The notes beneath the pieces were generated by a model, which did not search any database, had not been told where the DNA came from, and was given only the letters and a program-made list of their open reading frames with translations. Source: CAYSPG01 sp964432885 (GTDB lineage Bacteria > Bacteroidota > Bacteroidia > AKYH767-A > OLB10). From it: a stretch of 64,000 nt of DNA. The stretch spans positions 62,001 through 126,000 of the forward strand of contig CAYSPG010000007.1 in the NCBI GenBank assembly GCA_964432885.1, written 5' to 3'. The first letter of the stretch is position 1. Each line of letters begins with the position of its first letter. Shown one piece after another: positions 31,572-41,130 of this stretch. The position numbers and the translations under genes were made by a program.

Positions 31572-33695
31572 ATGACATTAGAAAAGTTTGAATACGATAA
31601 TAAGATAGTCCGAAACTTTGCTGTAGCTACTATGATTTGGGGGCTTGTCGGCATGCTGGTTGGGTTATTGGTTGCATTACAAATTCCTTTTCCTGGATTA
31701 AATTTTGAAGCACACACTACGTTTGGCAGGCTGCGCCCGTTGCATACCAATGCTGTAATTTTTGCTTTTGTGGGCAATGCCATGTTTATGGGAGTTTACT
31801 ACTCGCTTCAGCGGCTTATGAAAGCGCGCATGTTTAGTGATGCACTTAGCAAAATACATTTCTGGGGATGGCAATTAATTATTGTAAGTGCAGCACTCAC
31901 GCTTCCTTTTGGAATTACAACCAGTAAGGAGTATGCAGAGTTAGAGTGGCCCATTGACATTGCCATTGCATTGGTGTGGGTAATTTTTGGCATCAACATG
32001 TTTGGTACAATTTTAAAAAGACGCGAGCGGCATTTGTACGTTGCCGTGTGGTTTTACATTGCTACAGTAGTTACTGTAGCAGTTTTGCATATTGTTAATT
32101 CCATTGAACTGCCAATAAGTTTTACAAAAAGCTATTCGGTTTATGCAGGTGTGCAGGATGCACTGGTGCAATGGTGGTACGGACACAATGCCGTAGCATT
32201 TTTTCTTACTACTCCGTTTTTAGGATTGATGTATTACTTTATCCCCAAAGCGGTCAATCGTCCTGTGTATTCTTATCGCTTGTCAATCATACATTTTTGG
32301 GCACTTATATTTTTATATATATGGGCAGGTCCGCATCACTTACTATATACAGCATTGCCCGACTGGGCACAATCACTCGGTGTTGTTTTTTCAGTAATGC
32401 TAATTGCACCTTCATGGGGTGGTATGATAAATGGTTTGCTTACGTTGCGCGGTGCATGGGACAGAGTGAGAGATAATGTAGAACTTAAGTTTTTTGTTGT
32501 GGCAGTAACGTGCTACGGTATGTCAACTTTTGAAGGGCCATTGCTTTCGCTGAAATCAGTAAATGCCATTGCACATTTTACCGATTGGATTGTTGGGCAC
32601 GTACACATTGGTGGCTTGGGCTGGAATGGTTTTCTCACGTTTGGAATTTTATACTGGTTAATTCCCAAAATTTATAATACACCATTGTGGTCAAAAAAAT
32701 TAGCCGGGTTCCATTTCTGGATTGGAACATTAGGTATTATGTTTTATGCAATACCAATGTATTTCGCTGGTTTTACGCAACATTTTATGTGGAAAGAATT
32801 TACTGAAGATGGTGTGCTGCGTTATCCCAATTTTTTAGAAACTGTTGTACAGATAATGCCTATGTATAAGTTACGTGCATTGGGTGGAGCACTTTATCTT
32901 GTTGGTGCAATCGTAATGGTTTACAACCTGGTTAAAACAGCTTACTCTGGAAAATTGGTTGCTGATGAAGGTGCTGAGGCAGCAGCACTGGAAAAAAATT
33001 ATGTGTCGCATGGAGGCCACTGGCACCGCTGGATTGAACGCAGGCCAGTGCAAATGCTGGTATTTAGTTTAATTGTGATTTTGATTGGCGGCTTGGTAGA
33101 ACTCATTCCAACATTTATGGTAAAATCCAATGTGCCAACCATATCAAGCGTAAAACCATACACACCGCTTGAGTTGCAAGGGCGTGATATATATGTGCGC
33201 GAAGGGTGTTATACATGCCATTCGCAAATGATTCGCCCATTCCGTTTTGAAACTGAACGCTATGGCGAATATTCAAAGCCAGGTGAGTTTGTTTACGACC
33301 ATCCGTTTCAATGGGGAAGCAAGCGCACCGGACCTGATTTACAACGCGAAGGAGGAAAATATCCAAACTCATGGCACTACAATCACATGGAAGACCCGCG
33401 CACCATGTCGCCCGGCAGCATGATGCCACCTTACCCACACATGATAGAAGACGATTTGGATACCACAACCACAGCTGCAAAGATTCGTGCTATGCAAAAA
33501 TTAGGAGTACCCTATCCTGACGGCTATGATGTGTATGCAAATACCGACTTAATGAATCAGGCCAATGATATTACAAAAGATTTGGAGAAGGATGGAATTA
33601 AAGTAATGAGTAACAAAGAAATTGTAGCCATTATAGCTTACCTGCAGCGACTTGGCACCGATATAAAAGCTGAAAAAATAAGTGAGAAAAAATAA
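31572..33695 (+). CDS. ccoN: Fused cbb3 cytochrome c oxidase subunits I and II (CcoN-CcoO)
   Basis: A 707-residue fusion from ATG 31572. Residues 1-460 are CcoN: 12 or more membrane helices with heme and copper ligands in HTNAVIFAFVGN, WYGHNAVAFFLT (the active-site His with cross-linked Tyr region), GPHHLLYTALPDW and VGHVHIGGLGWNG. After a linker, a further membrane helix and the CcoO domain follow with one c-heme site CYTCH (546-550), then MIRPFRFETERYG, DLQREGGKYPNSWHYNHMEDPR and SMMPPYPHM, the last two including the axial Met region. It reduces O2 to water with high affinity and pumps protons. A CcoN-CcoO fusion is usual in Bacteroidota and is not an assembly error. Confidence 0.95.
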   Translation: MTLEKFEYDNKIVRNFAVATMIWGLVGMLVGLLVALQIPFPGLNFEAHTTFGRLRPLHTNAVIFAFVGNAMFMGVYYSLQRLMKARMFSDALSKIHFWGWQLIIVSAALTLPFGITTSKEYAELEWPIDIAIALVWVIFGINMFGTILKRRERHLYVAVWFYIATVVTVAVLHIVNSIELPISFTKSYSVYAGVQDALVQWWYGHNAVAFFLTTPFLGLMYYFIPKAVNRPVYSYRLSIIHFWALIFLYIWAGPHHLLYTALPDWAQSLGVVFSVMLIAPSWGGMINGLLTLRGAWDRVRDNVELKFFVVAVTCYGMSTFEGPLLSLKSVNAIAHFTDWIVGHVHIGGLGWNGFLTFGILYWLIPKIYNTPLWSKKLAGFHFWIGTLGIMFYAIPMYFAGFTQHFMWKEFTEDGVLRYPNFLETVVQIMPMYKLRALGGALYLVGAIVMVYNLVKTAYSGKLVADEGAEAAALEKNYVSHGGHWHRWIERRPVQMLVFSLIVILIGGLVELIPTFMVKSNVPTISSVKPYTPLELQGRDIYVREGCYTCHSQMIRPFRFETERYGEYSKPGEFVYDHPFQWGSKRTGPDLQREGGKYPNSWHYNHMEDPRTMSPGSMMPPYPHMIEDDLDTTTTAAKIRAMQKLGVPYPDGYDVYANTDLMNQANDITKDLEKDGIKVMSNKEIVAIIAYLQRLGTDIKAEKISEKK

Positions 33696-33705
33696 AATTA
33701 AAAAT

Positions 33706-33876
33706 ATGTATAAAGAAGTTTTGTCCGGTATTAAAGACATTAGTATTTACCCTGTGTTTTCGTTTGTAATGTTTTTCGGTTTTTTTTCGATGATAACATT
33801 TTGGATTTTTAAATCAAAGAAAAAAGATTTTGAAAGCATAAGCCAATTGCCTTTAGCCGATAACAATGAAAAATAA
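33706..33876 (+). CDS. ccoQ: CcoQ-like small subunit
   Basis: A 56-residue protein from ATG 33706 with one membrane helix (PVFSFVMFFGFFSMITFWIFKSKKKDFE) and an acidic tail. Size, topology and location between ccoNO and ccoP match CcoQ/FixQ, which stabilises the oxidase. Sequence similarity among CcoQ proteins is low, so the call rests on context and topology. Confidence 0.78.
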   Translation: MYKEVLSGIKDISIYPVFSFVMFFGFFSMITFWIFKSKKKDFESISQLPLADNNEK

Positions 33877-33888
33877 CTATGCACTACT

Positions 33889-35040
33889 ATGAAGAGAAAT
33901 AAAATATTCATTTCAAAAATAATACTTGCAGCTCTTTTTATATCGTCAGCATCAATTGCCCAAACGGCTGCTGAAACAAAACCTGGGCCATCATCAGTTT
34001 TTATGAGTGCCGAATTTTATCTCATCAGTTTTGTTTTATTGATTTTGTTGTTAGTAATATTCGGTCTTGCTAAAACAACCATAGGATTAGGCAAAGCCTA
34101 TTCCCAGATAAAGAAAAAATCATCGGCTGGCACCATTGTGTTTTTGCTTGCAACGGCACAAGCCTTTGCGCAATCCGAAACCGCTGTTGAAAAACCAGCT
34201 GCACATTTTCCTGAATGGGCTCTTAACCCAAATGTATATATAGCCTCGTTCATGCTTTTTATTTTGTTGCTCACCATTTATGTTTTGTATTCGGTAAACA
34301 TGCGCATTATAAAAGCCATGAACCAAAAGGGAGAAAAAGCAGAAGAAGCCGTGGTAACATTGGCAGAGAAAAAACCAACTTTTCTTCGTAAAATTTACCT
34401 GCGCATGGTTGACAGTGTGCCGGTTGCTCATGAAAAGGATATTTTGCTTGACCATGATTATGATGGGATTAAAGAGCTGGATAATAATTTGCCGCCCTGG
34501 TGGAAATATGGTTTTTATTTTACAATCCTGTACGGAATATTTTATTTGCTGTATTTCCATGTTGGTGGAACAGGAAAATTACAAGCACAGGAATATCGTG
34601 ATGAGGTACTGCTTGCCGAAAAACAAAAGGAAGAACGGTTAAAAGCAAGTGCGGATAATGTTAACGAAGAAAATGTTACAGCACTTACTGAGGCCGACAA
34701 GCTTAGCGCAGGTAAAGAAACATATATAAAACTGTGTGCCGCCTGTCATCTTGCAAACGGTGGAGGCCAAGTTGGTCCAAATCTTACTGATGACAACTGG
34801 TTGCATGGTGGTGGTATAAAAAATATTTTTAAAACAATTACATACGGTGTTCCTGCTAAAGGAATGATAAGCTGGCAGGCACAACTTTCTCCAAAGCAAA
34901 TTCAGCAGGTTGCAAGCTATATACTAACACTTCGTGGCACCAAACCCGCAGGCGCTAAAGAACCGCAAGGTGAAATTTGGATAGAAGAAAAAATAATTTC
35001 TGATACATCAGCAGTTGCTGCAACTGATTCGATAAAGTAG
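33889..35040 (+). CDS. ccoP: cbb3 oxidase subunit III (CcoP), single c-heme
   Basis: A 383-residue membrane cytochrome. It begins with two similar signal-plus-helix blocks (residues about 1-70 and 83-140), each with an alanine-rich stretch ending in AQ, then an EKP or TKP spacer and a LILLLVI/LFILLLTI helix. Then comes the CcoP N-terminal domain with its own anchor (HDYDGIKELDNNLPPWWKYGFYFTILYGIFYL), a coiled coil, and a cytochrome c domain with CAACH (heme Cys 283), GPNLTDDNWLHGG and the axial Met in GVPAKGMISWQ. Only one CxxCH is present, against two in proteobacterial CcoP. It passes electrons to CcoNO. Confidence 0.9.
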   Translation: MKRNKIFISKIILAALFISSASIAQTAAETKPGPSSVFMSAEFYLISFVLLILLLVIFGLAKTTIGLGKAYSQIKKKSSAGTIVFLLATAQAFAQSETAVEKPAAHFPEWALNPNVYIASFMLFILLLTIYVLYSVNMRIIKAMNQKGEKAEEAVVTLAEKKPTFLRKIYLRMVDSVPVAHEKDILLDHDYDGIKELDNNLPPWWKYGFYFTILYGIFYLLYFHVGGTGKLQAQEYRDEVLLAEKQKEERLKASADNVNEENVTALTEADKLSAGKETYIKLCAACHLANGGGQVGPNLTDDNWLHGGGIKNIFKTITYGVPAKGMISWQAQLSPKQIQQVASYILTLRGTKPAGAKEPQGEIWIEEKIISDTSAVAATDSIK

Positions 35041-35046
35041 AAAAAA

Positions 35047-35127
35047 TTGAACCACATAGACACATAGAACACAATAGAAAAATACTATGTGATAATCCTA
35101 TATTAACTATGTGCCTATGTGGTTCAA
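35047..35127. repeat. Palindromic repeat between ccoP and ccoG
   Basis: TTGAACCACATAGACACATAG (35047-35067) pairs with CTATGTGCCTATGTGGTTCAA (35107-35127), 20 of 21 positions. A solo left arm plus 20 flanking bases recurs at 49618-49658. It splits the cco operon and may act as an mRNA processing or attenuation hairpin (inference). Confidence 0.85.
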
Positions 35128-35172
35128 AACGATCTCATGTAAAATAAATCCTGCTAAAGAGAAAAATAAATT

Positions 35173-36585
35173 TTGGAATCTCAGCCTCACATTGAAGTTG
35201 TAAAAGACGAATCGTTTCGCGACAGCGTAACCACTATTACAGCCGAAGGCAAGCGGGCCTGGATTTATCCTAAAAAACCCAAAGGCAAACATTACAACAA
35301 CCGCGCGCTGGTTAGTTATGCTTTTTTAGTTGTATTTTTTGCAATGCCCTGGATTCATATAAACGACCATCCGTTTATGCTGCTTAATGTTATCGAGCGA
35401 AAGTTTGTATTGTTTGGTATTGCCTTTTTTCCACAGGATTTTTTTCTGTTTGTTTTAGCCATGTTAACATTTGTTGTGTTTATTGCATTGTTTACTGCAT
35501 TGTTTGGCAGGCTGTGGTGCGGGTGGGCATGCCCGCAAACGGTTTTTATGGAAATGGTATTTCGCAAAATTGAATACCTGATTGAAGGTGATATGATGCA
35601 ACAAAAAGCGCTGGATAAGCGTGAATGGGATTTTTATAAAGCATCGCGCAAGATCAGCAAACATTTTATTTTTTTCCTTATCGCATTTATTATTTCAAAC
35701 ACATTTTTGCAATATATTATTGGAGTTGATGAATGGAAAAAAATTGTAACCGATGATTTGTCACAGCACAAAGCAGGATTTATTTCGATATTGCTTTTTA
35801 CAGGAGTGTTTTATGGTGTATATGCTCGCTTCCGCGAACAGGTTTGCATTGTGGTATGTCCGTATGGCCGCTTGCAAGGCGTATTGCTTGACCCAAATTC
35901 TGTTATTGTAGGATATGATTACAAACGTGGTGAGCCTCGCGGCAAACTCACAAAATCATCAGAAAATAAATTGGGCGATTGTATCGACTGTCACCAGTGC
36001 GTGCAGGTATGTCCTACAGGTATTGACATCCGCAACGGAACGCAACTCGAGTGTATCAACTGCACAGCATGTATTGATGTTTGCAATTCCATAATGGATA
36101 AAATAAAAAAACCTCACGGCCTTATCCGTTATACCAGCGAAAATGCAATAAGCAAAGGCATTAAGTTTAAAGTAACCAAACGCATCATCGGTTATTCCAT
36201 TGTGCTCGCTGTATTATTCGGCACGCTGGTTACGCTGCTCGCCATGCGCACCGATATTGAAACAACCATATTAAGAACACCAGGACTGCTCTATCAAAAA
36301 ACCGATGATGGGCGCATCAGTAATTTGTTCAGCATTGAAATGGTAAACAAAACATTTGGAGAAATTCCTGTTGAATTAAAAGTAGTTGAACCAAAGGGAG
36401 AAATAAAATGGGTTGGTAATGGAATATTTAATCTGAAAAAAGAATCAGTGTCGCAAAGCGTATTCTTTTTGATTATTCCAAAATCAGAAATAACAAAAAC
36501 CAAAACCAAAGTAAAATTTGAAATATTCAGCAATGGTAAACGGATTGATAAAACAGAAACAAATTTTCTTGGCCCTAATAATTAA
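35173..36585 (+). CDS. ccoG: Cytochrome oxidase accessory protein CcoG
   Basis: A 470-residue membrane ferredoxin from TTG 35173 (no ATG lies in a reasonable position). It has five membrane helices (about 40-60, 80-105, 155-180, 195-215 and 340-360), the RLWCGWACPQTVFMEMVFRKIE motif, and two 4Fe-4S sites C-x2-C-x2-C-x3-CP and C-x2-C-x2-C-x3-C (CIDCHQCVQVCP; CINCTACIDVCN), followed by a periplasmic Ig-like domain. CcoG reduces Cu(II) for cbb3 assembly. It follows the palindrome at 35047, which may lower its expression relative to the structural genes. Confidence 0.93.
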   Translation: MESQPHIEVVKDESFRDSVTTITAEGKRAWIYPKKPKGKHYNNRALVSYAFLVVFFAMPWIHINDHPFMLLNVIERKFVLFGIAFFPQDFFLFVLAMLTFVVFIALFTALFGRLWCGWACPQTVFMEMVFRKIEYLIEGDMMQQKALDKREWDFYKASRKISKHFIFFLIAFIISNTFLQYIIGVDEWKKIVTDDLSQHKAGFISILLFTGVFYGVYARFREQVCIVVCPYGRLQGVLLDPNSVIVGYDYKRGEPRGKLTKSSENKLGDCIDCHQCVQVCPTGIDIRNGTQLECINCTACIDVCNSIMDKIKKPHGLIRYTSENAISKGIKFKVTKRIIGYSIVLAVLFGTLVTLLAMRTDIETTILRTPGLLYQKTDDGRISNLFSIEMVNKTFGEIPVELKVVEPKGEIKWVGNGIFNLKKESVSQSVFFLIIPKSEITKTKTKVKFEIFSNGKRIDKTETNFLGPNN

Positions 36586-36591
36586 ACAATC

Positions 36592-37041
36592 ATGAGCATA
36601 AAACTTAACTGGGGATTTGGGATTGCAACCGTCTATATATTGTTTGCTGGCAGTATGGTTTTGTTGGCTGTTAAAGCATCGCAACAGCATTACGATTTAG
36701 TTACACCCGATTATTACAACGATGCTGTAAAATTTCAGCAGAAAATTGATGCGGAAAAAAATGCACTATCACCAGCAACAAAACTAAATTTTGAATTTGT
36801 TCAGGATAAAAAAGAAGTTACTATTTCTAGTGCATCAAAAAATAAAAATATAAAAGGAACACTGCTATTTTATAAGCCCGATAAAGCTGGATTTGATTTT
36901 GAAATTCCGTTTTCGCTTAACAATGAGGGCACGCAGCATGTGCCTGTTCACACTATTGCATCCGGTTATTGGAAAATTAAAGCTTCTTGGACATTGGATG
37001 GAGCCGATTGCTACACCGAAAAAAACATATTGATAAAATAA
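36592..37041 (+). CDS. ccoH: FixH/CcoH-family assembly protein
   Basis: A 149-residue protein with one N-terminal membrane helix (GFGIATVYILFAGSMVLLAVKAS) and a periplasmic domain; the block DLVTPDYYNDAVKFQQKIDAEKN is the FixH signature. CcoH associates with CcoP and CcoI during assembly. It starts 6 bases after ccoG and lies 1 base before the next gene, confirming the operon. Confidence 0.9.
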   Translation: MSIKLNWGFGIATVYILFAGSMVLLAVKASQQHYDLVTPDYYNDAVKFQQKIDAEKNALSPATKLNFEFVQDKKEVTISSASKNKNIKGTLLFYKPDKAGFDFEIPFSLNNEGTQHVPVHTIASGYWKIKASWTLDGADCYTEKNILIK

Positions 37042-37042
37042 T

Positions 37043-37762
37043 ATGGATGCGGCACTATACTTTTCTGCGTTAACACTTGGCTTCCTCGGTAGTTTTCATT
37101 GTGCAGGCATGTGTGGGCCTATTGCACTCATGTTGCCTTCAGAACAAACTTCACCTTCAAAAATTGCAACTGCTAAATTGCTCTATAATTTTGGGCGTGT
37201 TACCACCTATGTTTTTATTGGATTGCTCTTTGGTTCACTGGGCATGACCATTTCGCTGCAGGGTTTTCAGCGTGAACTGAGTGTTCTTACAGGTGTAATA
37301 ATCCTTGTTACAGTTATTCTTTCAACCAGTAAAAAACAAAAACTGATTGAATATAAAATTACTAATGCTTATACAAGTCCATTGCGCAGGCAATTAAAAA
37401 AATTGTTCTCAAAAAAATCACCGCTTTCATTATTTCTCATTGGTGTAATTAACGGATTGTTGCCATGCGGTTTTGTTTACCTGGCTGCGGCAGGAGCCAC
37501 ATCGGCAGGAACAGTGAATGGCGCTGTGGCATATATGTTTCTTTTTGGGCTGGGAACATTTCCGGTTATGATGGCACTGTCGTTAGCAGCAAATTATTTA
37601 GGTATAAAATTCAGAAATGTTTTTTCGCGAGTTTCTCCATTTATTGCAGTTGCACTTGCCTTATTTCTTATTTACCGTGGTACCGATATGAAATTGCCAA
37701 ACAATTTACACAACCATAATTCTAAACTGCCTGCAACAATTAATTGTATTGTTCCGCACTAA
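37043..37762 (+). CDS. TauE/SafE-like membrane protein of the cco operon
   Basis: A 239-residue protein with six or seven membrane helices. The start LGFLGSFHCAGMCGPIALMLP and the second-half motif GVINGLLPCGFVYLAAAGATSAG mark the UreH/SafE-like group that follows ccoGH in many genomes (also annotated CcoS-neighbour or heavy-metal transporter). The paired Cys/His (HCAGMC, LPCG) suggest copper or thiol handling. Role in copper supply to the oxidase is inferred from the operon and not proven. Confidence 0.85.
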   Translation: MDAALYFSALTLGFLGSFHCAGMCGPIALMLPSEQTSPSKIATAKLLYNFGRVTTYVFIGLLFGSLGMTISLQGFQRELSVLTGVIILVTVILSTSKKQKLIEYKITNAYTSPLRRQLKKLFSKKSPLSLFLIGVINGLLPCGFVYLAAAGATSAGTVNGAVAYMFLFGLGTFPVMMALSLAANYLGIKFRNVFSRVSPFIAVALALFLIYRGTDMKLPNNLHNHNSKLPATINCIVPH

Positions 37763-37774
37763 TTATTTTTTCAG

Positions 37775-39154
37775 ATGCAATTTAAAACCATTATAGAGCC
37801 TTTTAAAATTAAATCGGTTGAACCTATTTCAATAAGCACCGAAGCCGAGAGAATAAAATATCTTGAGACAGCACACTACAATCCTTTTTTGTTAAAAAGC
37901 GAACAGGTAATAATTGATTTTTTAACCGATAGTGGAACATCAGCAATGAGCAGTAACCAATGGGCTGCCATGATGAATGGTGACGAATCGTATGCAGGTG
38001 CAAAAAGCTGGGAACGGTTTGAGAAAACAGTTTATAAGTTAACGGGTATGCCATATATTCTTCCCACGCACCAGGGACGTGCGGCAGAAAGAATTTTATA
38101 CGGACATCTTGGTGGCAAAGAAAAATATTTTATAAGCAATACACATTTTGATACTACACGCGCCAACATTGAATTCAGCGGAGCCACTGCAGTTGACTTT
38201 CCTTCGTTTGAAGCAAATGATGAAACATCCTCTTACCCTTTTAAGGGTAATCTGGAGATTAAACAATTAAAAAAGTTTATAGATGAGAAAGGTGCAGAGA
38301 AAATTGCTGGAATAATTTTAACCGTTACCAACAACAGTGGTGGTGGACAACCGGTAAGTATGCAAAATGCAAAAGATGTATCGGCACTTTGCAAACAACA
38401 TAACATACTTTTTATTTTGGATTGTTGCCGTATTGCAGAGAACAGTTATTTTATTAAGAATAATGAAAAGGGGTATGAAAACAAAACCTACAAAGAAATT
38501 GCCCAGGAAATGTTTTCGCTTGCCGATGCAAGTATTATGAGTGCAAAAAAAGACGCATTGGTAAACATGGGCGGTTTTCTTACCATGCGCAATAAATCAT
38601 TGGCCGATGCTTGCACACAACTTTTAATAATTACCGAAGGCTTTGCAACATACGGTGGTTTATCGGGCAGAGATATGGAAGCTATTGCTGTGGGACTTGA
38701 AGAAGTTTTTGACCCTGACTATTTGCATTACCGCATCATGAGCACACAATATCTTGGAGAAAAATTATTAGGGAAGGGCATTTCAATTATTTATCCTGTT
38801 GGTGGGCACGCTGTGTATGTTGATGCAAAAAAATTGTATCCACATTTACCGGTTGAACAATATCCAGGTCAGGCATTGGTTTGTGAGTTATACCGCATAG
38901 GCGGGTTACGCTGCGTTGAAATAGGTTCGGTTATGTTTGGCAAGTACGATGCAAACAAAAAATTAATTCCTGCTCCTCGCGAACTCGTCCGCCTTGCTAT
39001 TCCACGAAGGGTATATACCCAAAGCCATATTGATTATGTGGTGGAAATTTTTGATGAGATAGTTAAGACCAAAGGAAAAGCAAAAGGATTAAAAATTATT
39101 AGCGAGCCATTATTTCTCCGGCACTTTACAGCGCATTTTGCATATTGCAAATAA
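37775..39154 (+). CDS. tnaA: Tryptophanase/tyrosine phenol-lyase family enzyme
   Basis: A 459-residue PLP enzyme. Family features are clear: PFLLKSEQVIIDFLTDSGTSAMS, PTHQGRAAERI, TVTNNSGGGQPVSM, the PLP Lys in IMSAKKDALVNMGG, EGFATYGGLSGRDMEA and IPRRVYTQSHIDY. Tryptophanase splits tryptophan to indole, pyruvate and ammonia; tyrosine phenol-lyase makes phenol. The two are hard to separate by eye; overall likeness to E. coli TnaA favours tryptophanase. It begins 12 bases after the cco operon and may be read through from it. Neighbouring aromatic catabolism genes (44.7-49.6 kb) fit either substrate. Confidence 0.88.
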   Translation: MQFKTIIEPFKIKSVEPISISTEAERIKYLETAHYNPFLLKSEQVIIDFLTDSGTSAMSSNQWAAMMNGDESYAGAKSWERFEKTVYKLTGMPYILPTHQGRAAERILYGHLGGKEKYFISNTHFDTTRANIEFSGATAVDFPSFEANDETSSYPFKGNLEIKQLKKFIDEKGAEKIAGIILTVTNNSGGGQPVSMQNAKDVSALCKQHNILFILDCCRIAENSYFIKNNEKGYENKTYKEIAQEMFSLADASIMSAKKDALVNMGGFLTMRNKSLADACTQLLIITEGFATYGGLSGRDMEAIAVGLEEVFDPDYLHYRIMSTQYLGEKLLGKGISIIYPVGGHAVYVDAKKLYPHLPVEQYPGQALVCELYRIGGLRCVEIGSVMFGKYDANKKLIPAPRELVRLAIPRRVYTQSHIDYVVEIFDEIVKTKGKAKGLKIISEPLFLRHFTAHFAYCK

Positions 39155-39166
39155 TAATACAACAGA

Positions 39167-40438
39167 TTATTTGTTTTCTAAGTCTAAACTAAAAACAAAA
39201 ATGTGTATGTCATTTTTATTCTCATAGGTAAGGTTAAAGTGATACAAAGCACATATTTTTTTTGCAATGGAAAGTCCAAGCCCCGAAGAATCAGAATGTC
39301 TGCCTTTAGTATATCGGTCAAAAAGTTCTTCATGAGGTATCATCAACTTGTCGCCTGAATTTGAGATAGAAATTTTATTCGGCATTATATGAATTGATAG
39401 TTTGCCTCTATCAATATTATATTTAATTGCGTTTGATAATAAGTTGGTAAATAGTATTTCAATCAATTTATCGTTTGCGTCAATGATGATTTGAGTGTCA
39501 TAATGTTTTTCAAGATTGATTTTTTTGAACTTAATAAAATCATCCATCTCAACTAAAAGCTCATCCAATAAATTATTTAAATTAATTTTATGGGTTGTTA
39601 TATATTCCGAACTTTCTATTTTAGAAAAAAGATACAATGCATTATTTTTATCATTCAGGCGCTGGATGGTATCTAATGCAGAACTAATTTGATTTTTCTC
39701 GCTTGATGAAAGGTTTGATGACTGAAGAAGTAATTCTAAACGCGATTGCACCACGGCAATGGGAACCTTAGCTTCATGCGATACATTTTCAGTAAACTCT
39801 TTTAAGTTTTGATAATCTTTTTTTACTTTTCCTGTAAGTTTAAGTAATTCTTTATTGAGCGAATTAAATTCCGTAATGTTGGTGTTCTCCAATTGTAATT
39901 GGTAATTTTTTGCGACATCAAATTTTTTTAACTCAGCCAATGCTGTATGAAATGGTTTAAGTTTTGTTTTTGAAAACCAGAAATTCAATATAAGGAATGA
40001 TAGTATCACCAAAACACCTGTTATTCCAAATGGAATTGTTATTCCTGCAAAAACATCTTCGTGTTCCGTTAAGCGTCTGCGAATTTTTAACAAAACTAAT
40101 TTTCCATTAATGTTTAAAATGGTGCTTAGTTGTGTAAAGGGAACCACCTCAAATTCGCTACTGTCGTAAAAGGCCGTATCTTTAAAAATGGTTCCTGCAA
40201 ATAATAATTTGTTTACAGGAGATATTTCGACAAAATCTCCTAACATAATTTTACTTGCTAGTAATTCAGGTTGATAATTTAATTGCTTTATTATTAGTTC
40301 TTTTTCAAACAACATATGTTCTCTTGTCTCAGCATCCGTAAAATGAACTACCCTAAACATTATATAGGAAGTAGCTCCCAATACAAGACTGAGTGCTATA
40401 AAAATATAATACCTGTTTGTAGCAGTTAAAAGATTCAT
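39167..40438 (-). CDS. Membrane sensor histidine kinase
   Basis: A 423-residue kinase with an N-terminal membrane helix (YIFIALSLVLGATSYIMFRV), a periplasmic domain of about 110 residues without recognised motif, a second helix (GITGVLVILSFLILNFWF), then HisKA with His in ENVSHEAKVPIAVVQ and HATPase boxes NLLSNAIKYN, DSSGLGLSIAKKIC. The usual Pro after His-Glu-x-x is kept (HEAKVP). Its ATG overlaps the response regulator stop. It lies back to back with the surface-cytochrome set at 41519 and might control it. Confidence 0.9.
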   Translation of the reverse strand: MNLLTATNRYYIFIALSLVLGATSYIMFRVVHFTDAETREHMLFEKELIIKQLNYQPELLASKIMLGDFVEISPVNKLLFAGTIFKDTAFYDSSEFEVVPFTQLSTILNINGKLVLLKIRRRLTEHEDVFAGITIPFGITGVLVILSFLILNFWFSKTKLKPFHTALAELKKFDVAKNYQLQLENTNITEFNSLNKELLKLTGKVKKDYQNLKEFTENVSHEAKVPIAVVQSRLELLLQSSNLSSSEKNQISSALDTIQRLNDKNNALYLFSKIESSEYITTHKINLNNLLDELLVEMDDFIKFKKINLEKHYDTQIIIDANDKLIEILFTNLLSNAIKYNIDRGKLSIHIMPNKISISNSGDKLMIPHEELFDRYTKGRHSDSSGLGLSIAKKICALYHFNLTYENKNDIHIFVFSLDLENK

Positions 40439-41130
40439 TCCGCTGTAAGAACATATCCTACTCCATAAATAGTTTTTAAATAATCAACTTGGGTGTACTC
40501 AGAAATTTTTCTTTTCAGGTTTTTTACCTGACTGTAAATAAAATCAAAAGAGTCGTCAATGGCATATTTATTACGATACAGGTGCCTGCCAATAGCCTGT
40601 CTGGAAAGAACACTTTGTGCATTGGATATGAGTAGATGCAAGAGTTCAAACTCAGTACTTGTTAGTTTAAGCTCTTTATCATTGATATATGCACGATGGT
40701 TTATTATGTTTAGACTTAGTTCATGAAAGAAAATACTGTCGTTCTTGTTTGAAAATTTTGCTTTGTATAAATTTTTTATTCGGGCAACAAGTAAAGGAAA
40801 GTTAAAAGGTTTAGGTAAAAAATCGTCAGAGCCTTTGGTTAAGCCCATTACTTTATCTGAAATTGAATCTCTTCCAGACAATATTATGATGTGCCCGTTA
40901 TAATTTAATTTTTGTGCATGCTCTAAAAATTCAAAACCGGTTCCATCGGGAAGATTTATATCTAACAAAACAAAATCAAAAGTTTGTTTATCAAAAAAAT
41001 TAAGTGCTGAACTTAAATCATGCACACATGTGCACGAAGTGTTATACCTTGATAAGTATTCAGAAATTGATTGTGTTATTTCTTTTTCGTCATCAACAAT
41101 TAAAAAACTTAGTTGCTTCTCTTCTATCAT
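40435..41130 (-). CDS. OmpR-family response regulator
   Basis: A 231-residue regulator: receiver with acidic pair DDEKE, phospho-acceptor Asp in FVLLDINLPDG, Ser in ILSGRD and Lys in LPKPF; C-terminal winged helix (ELKLTSTEFELLHLLISNAQ...DDSFDFIYSQVKNLKRKI...IYGVGYVL). It is transcribed with the kinase downstream and diverges from the gene at 41519 across 388 bases. Target genes are not visible; divergent placement suggests the 41519-44606 set. Confidence 0.92.
   Translation of the reverse strand: MIEEKQLSFLIVDDEKEITQSISEYLSRYNTSCTCVHDLSSALNFFDKQTFDFVLLDINLPDGTGFEFLEHAQKLNYNGHIIILSGRDSISDKVMGLTKGSDDFLPKPFNFPLLVARIKNLYKAKFSNKNDSIFFHELSLNIINHRAYINDKELKLTSTEFELLHLLISNAQSVLSRQAIGRHLYRNKYAIDDSFDFIYSQVKNLKRKISEYTQVDYLKTIYGVGYVLTAE

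Noticed and set aside
31572..33695. CcoN and CcoO in one frame, possibly an assembly or sequencing fusion
   Set aside because: A linker and membrane helix join the two domains cleanly, and this fusion is normal in Bacteroidota.
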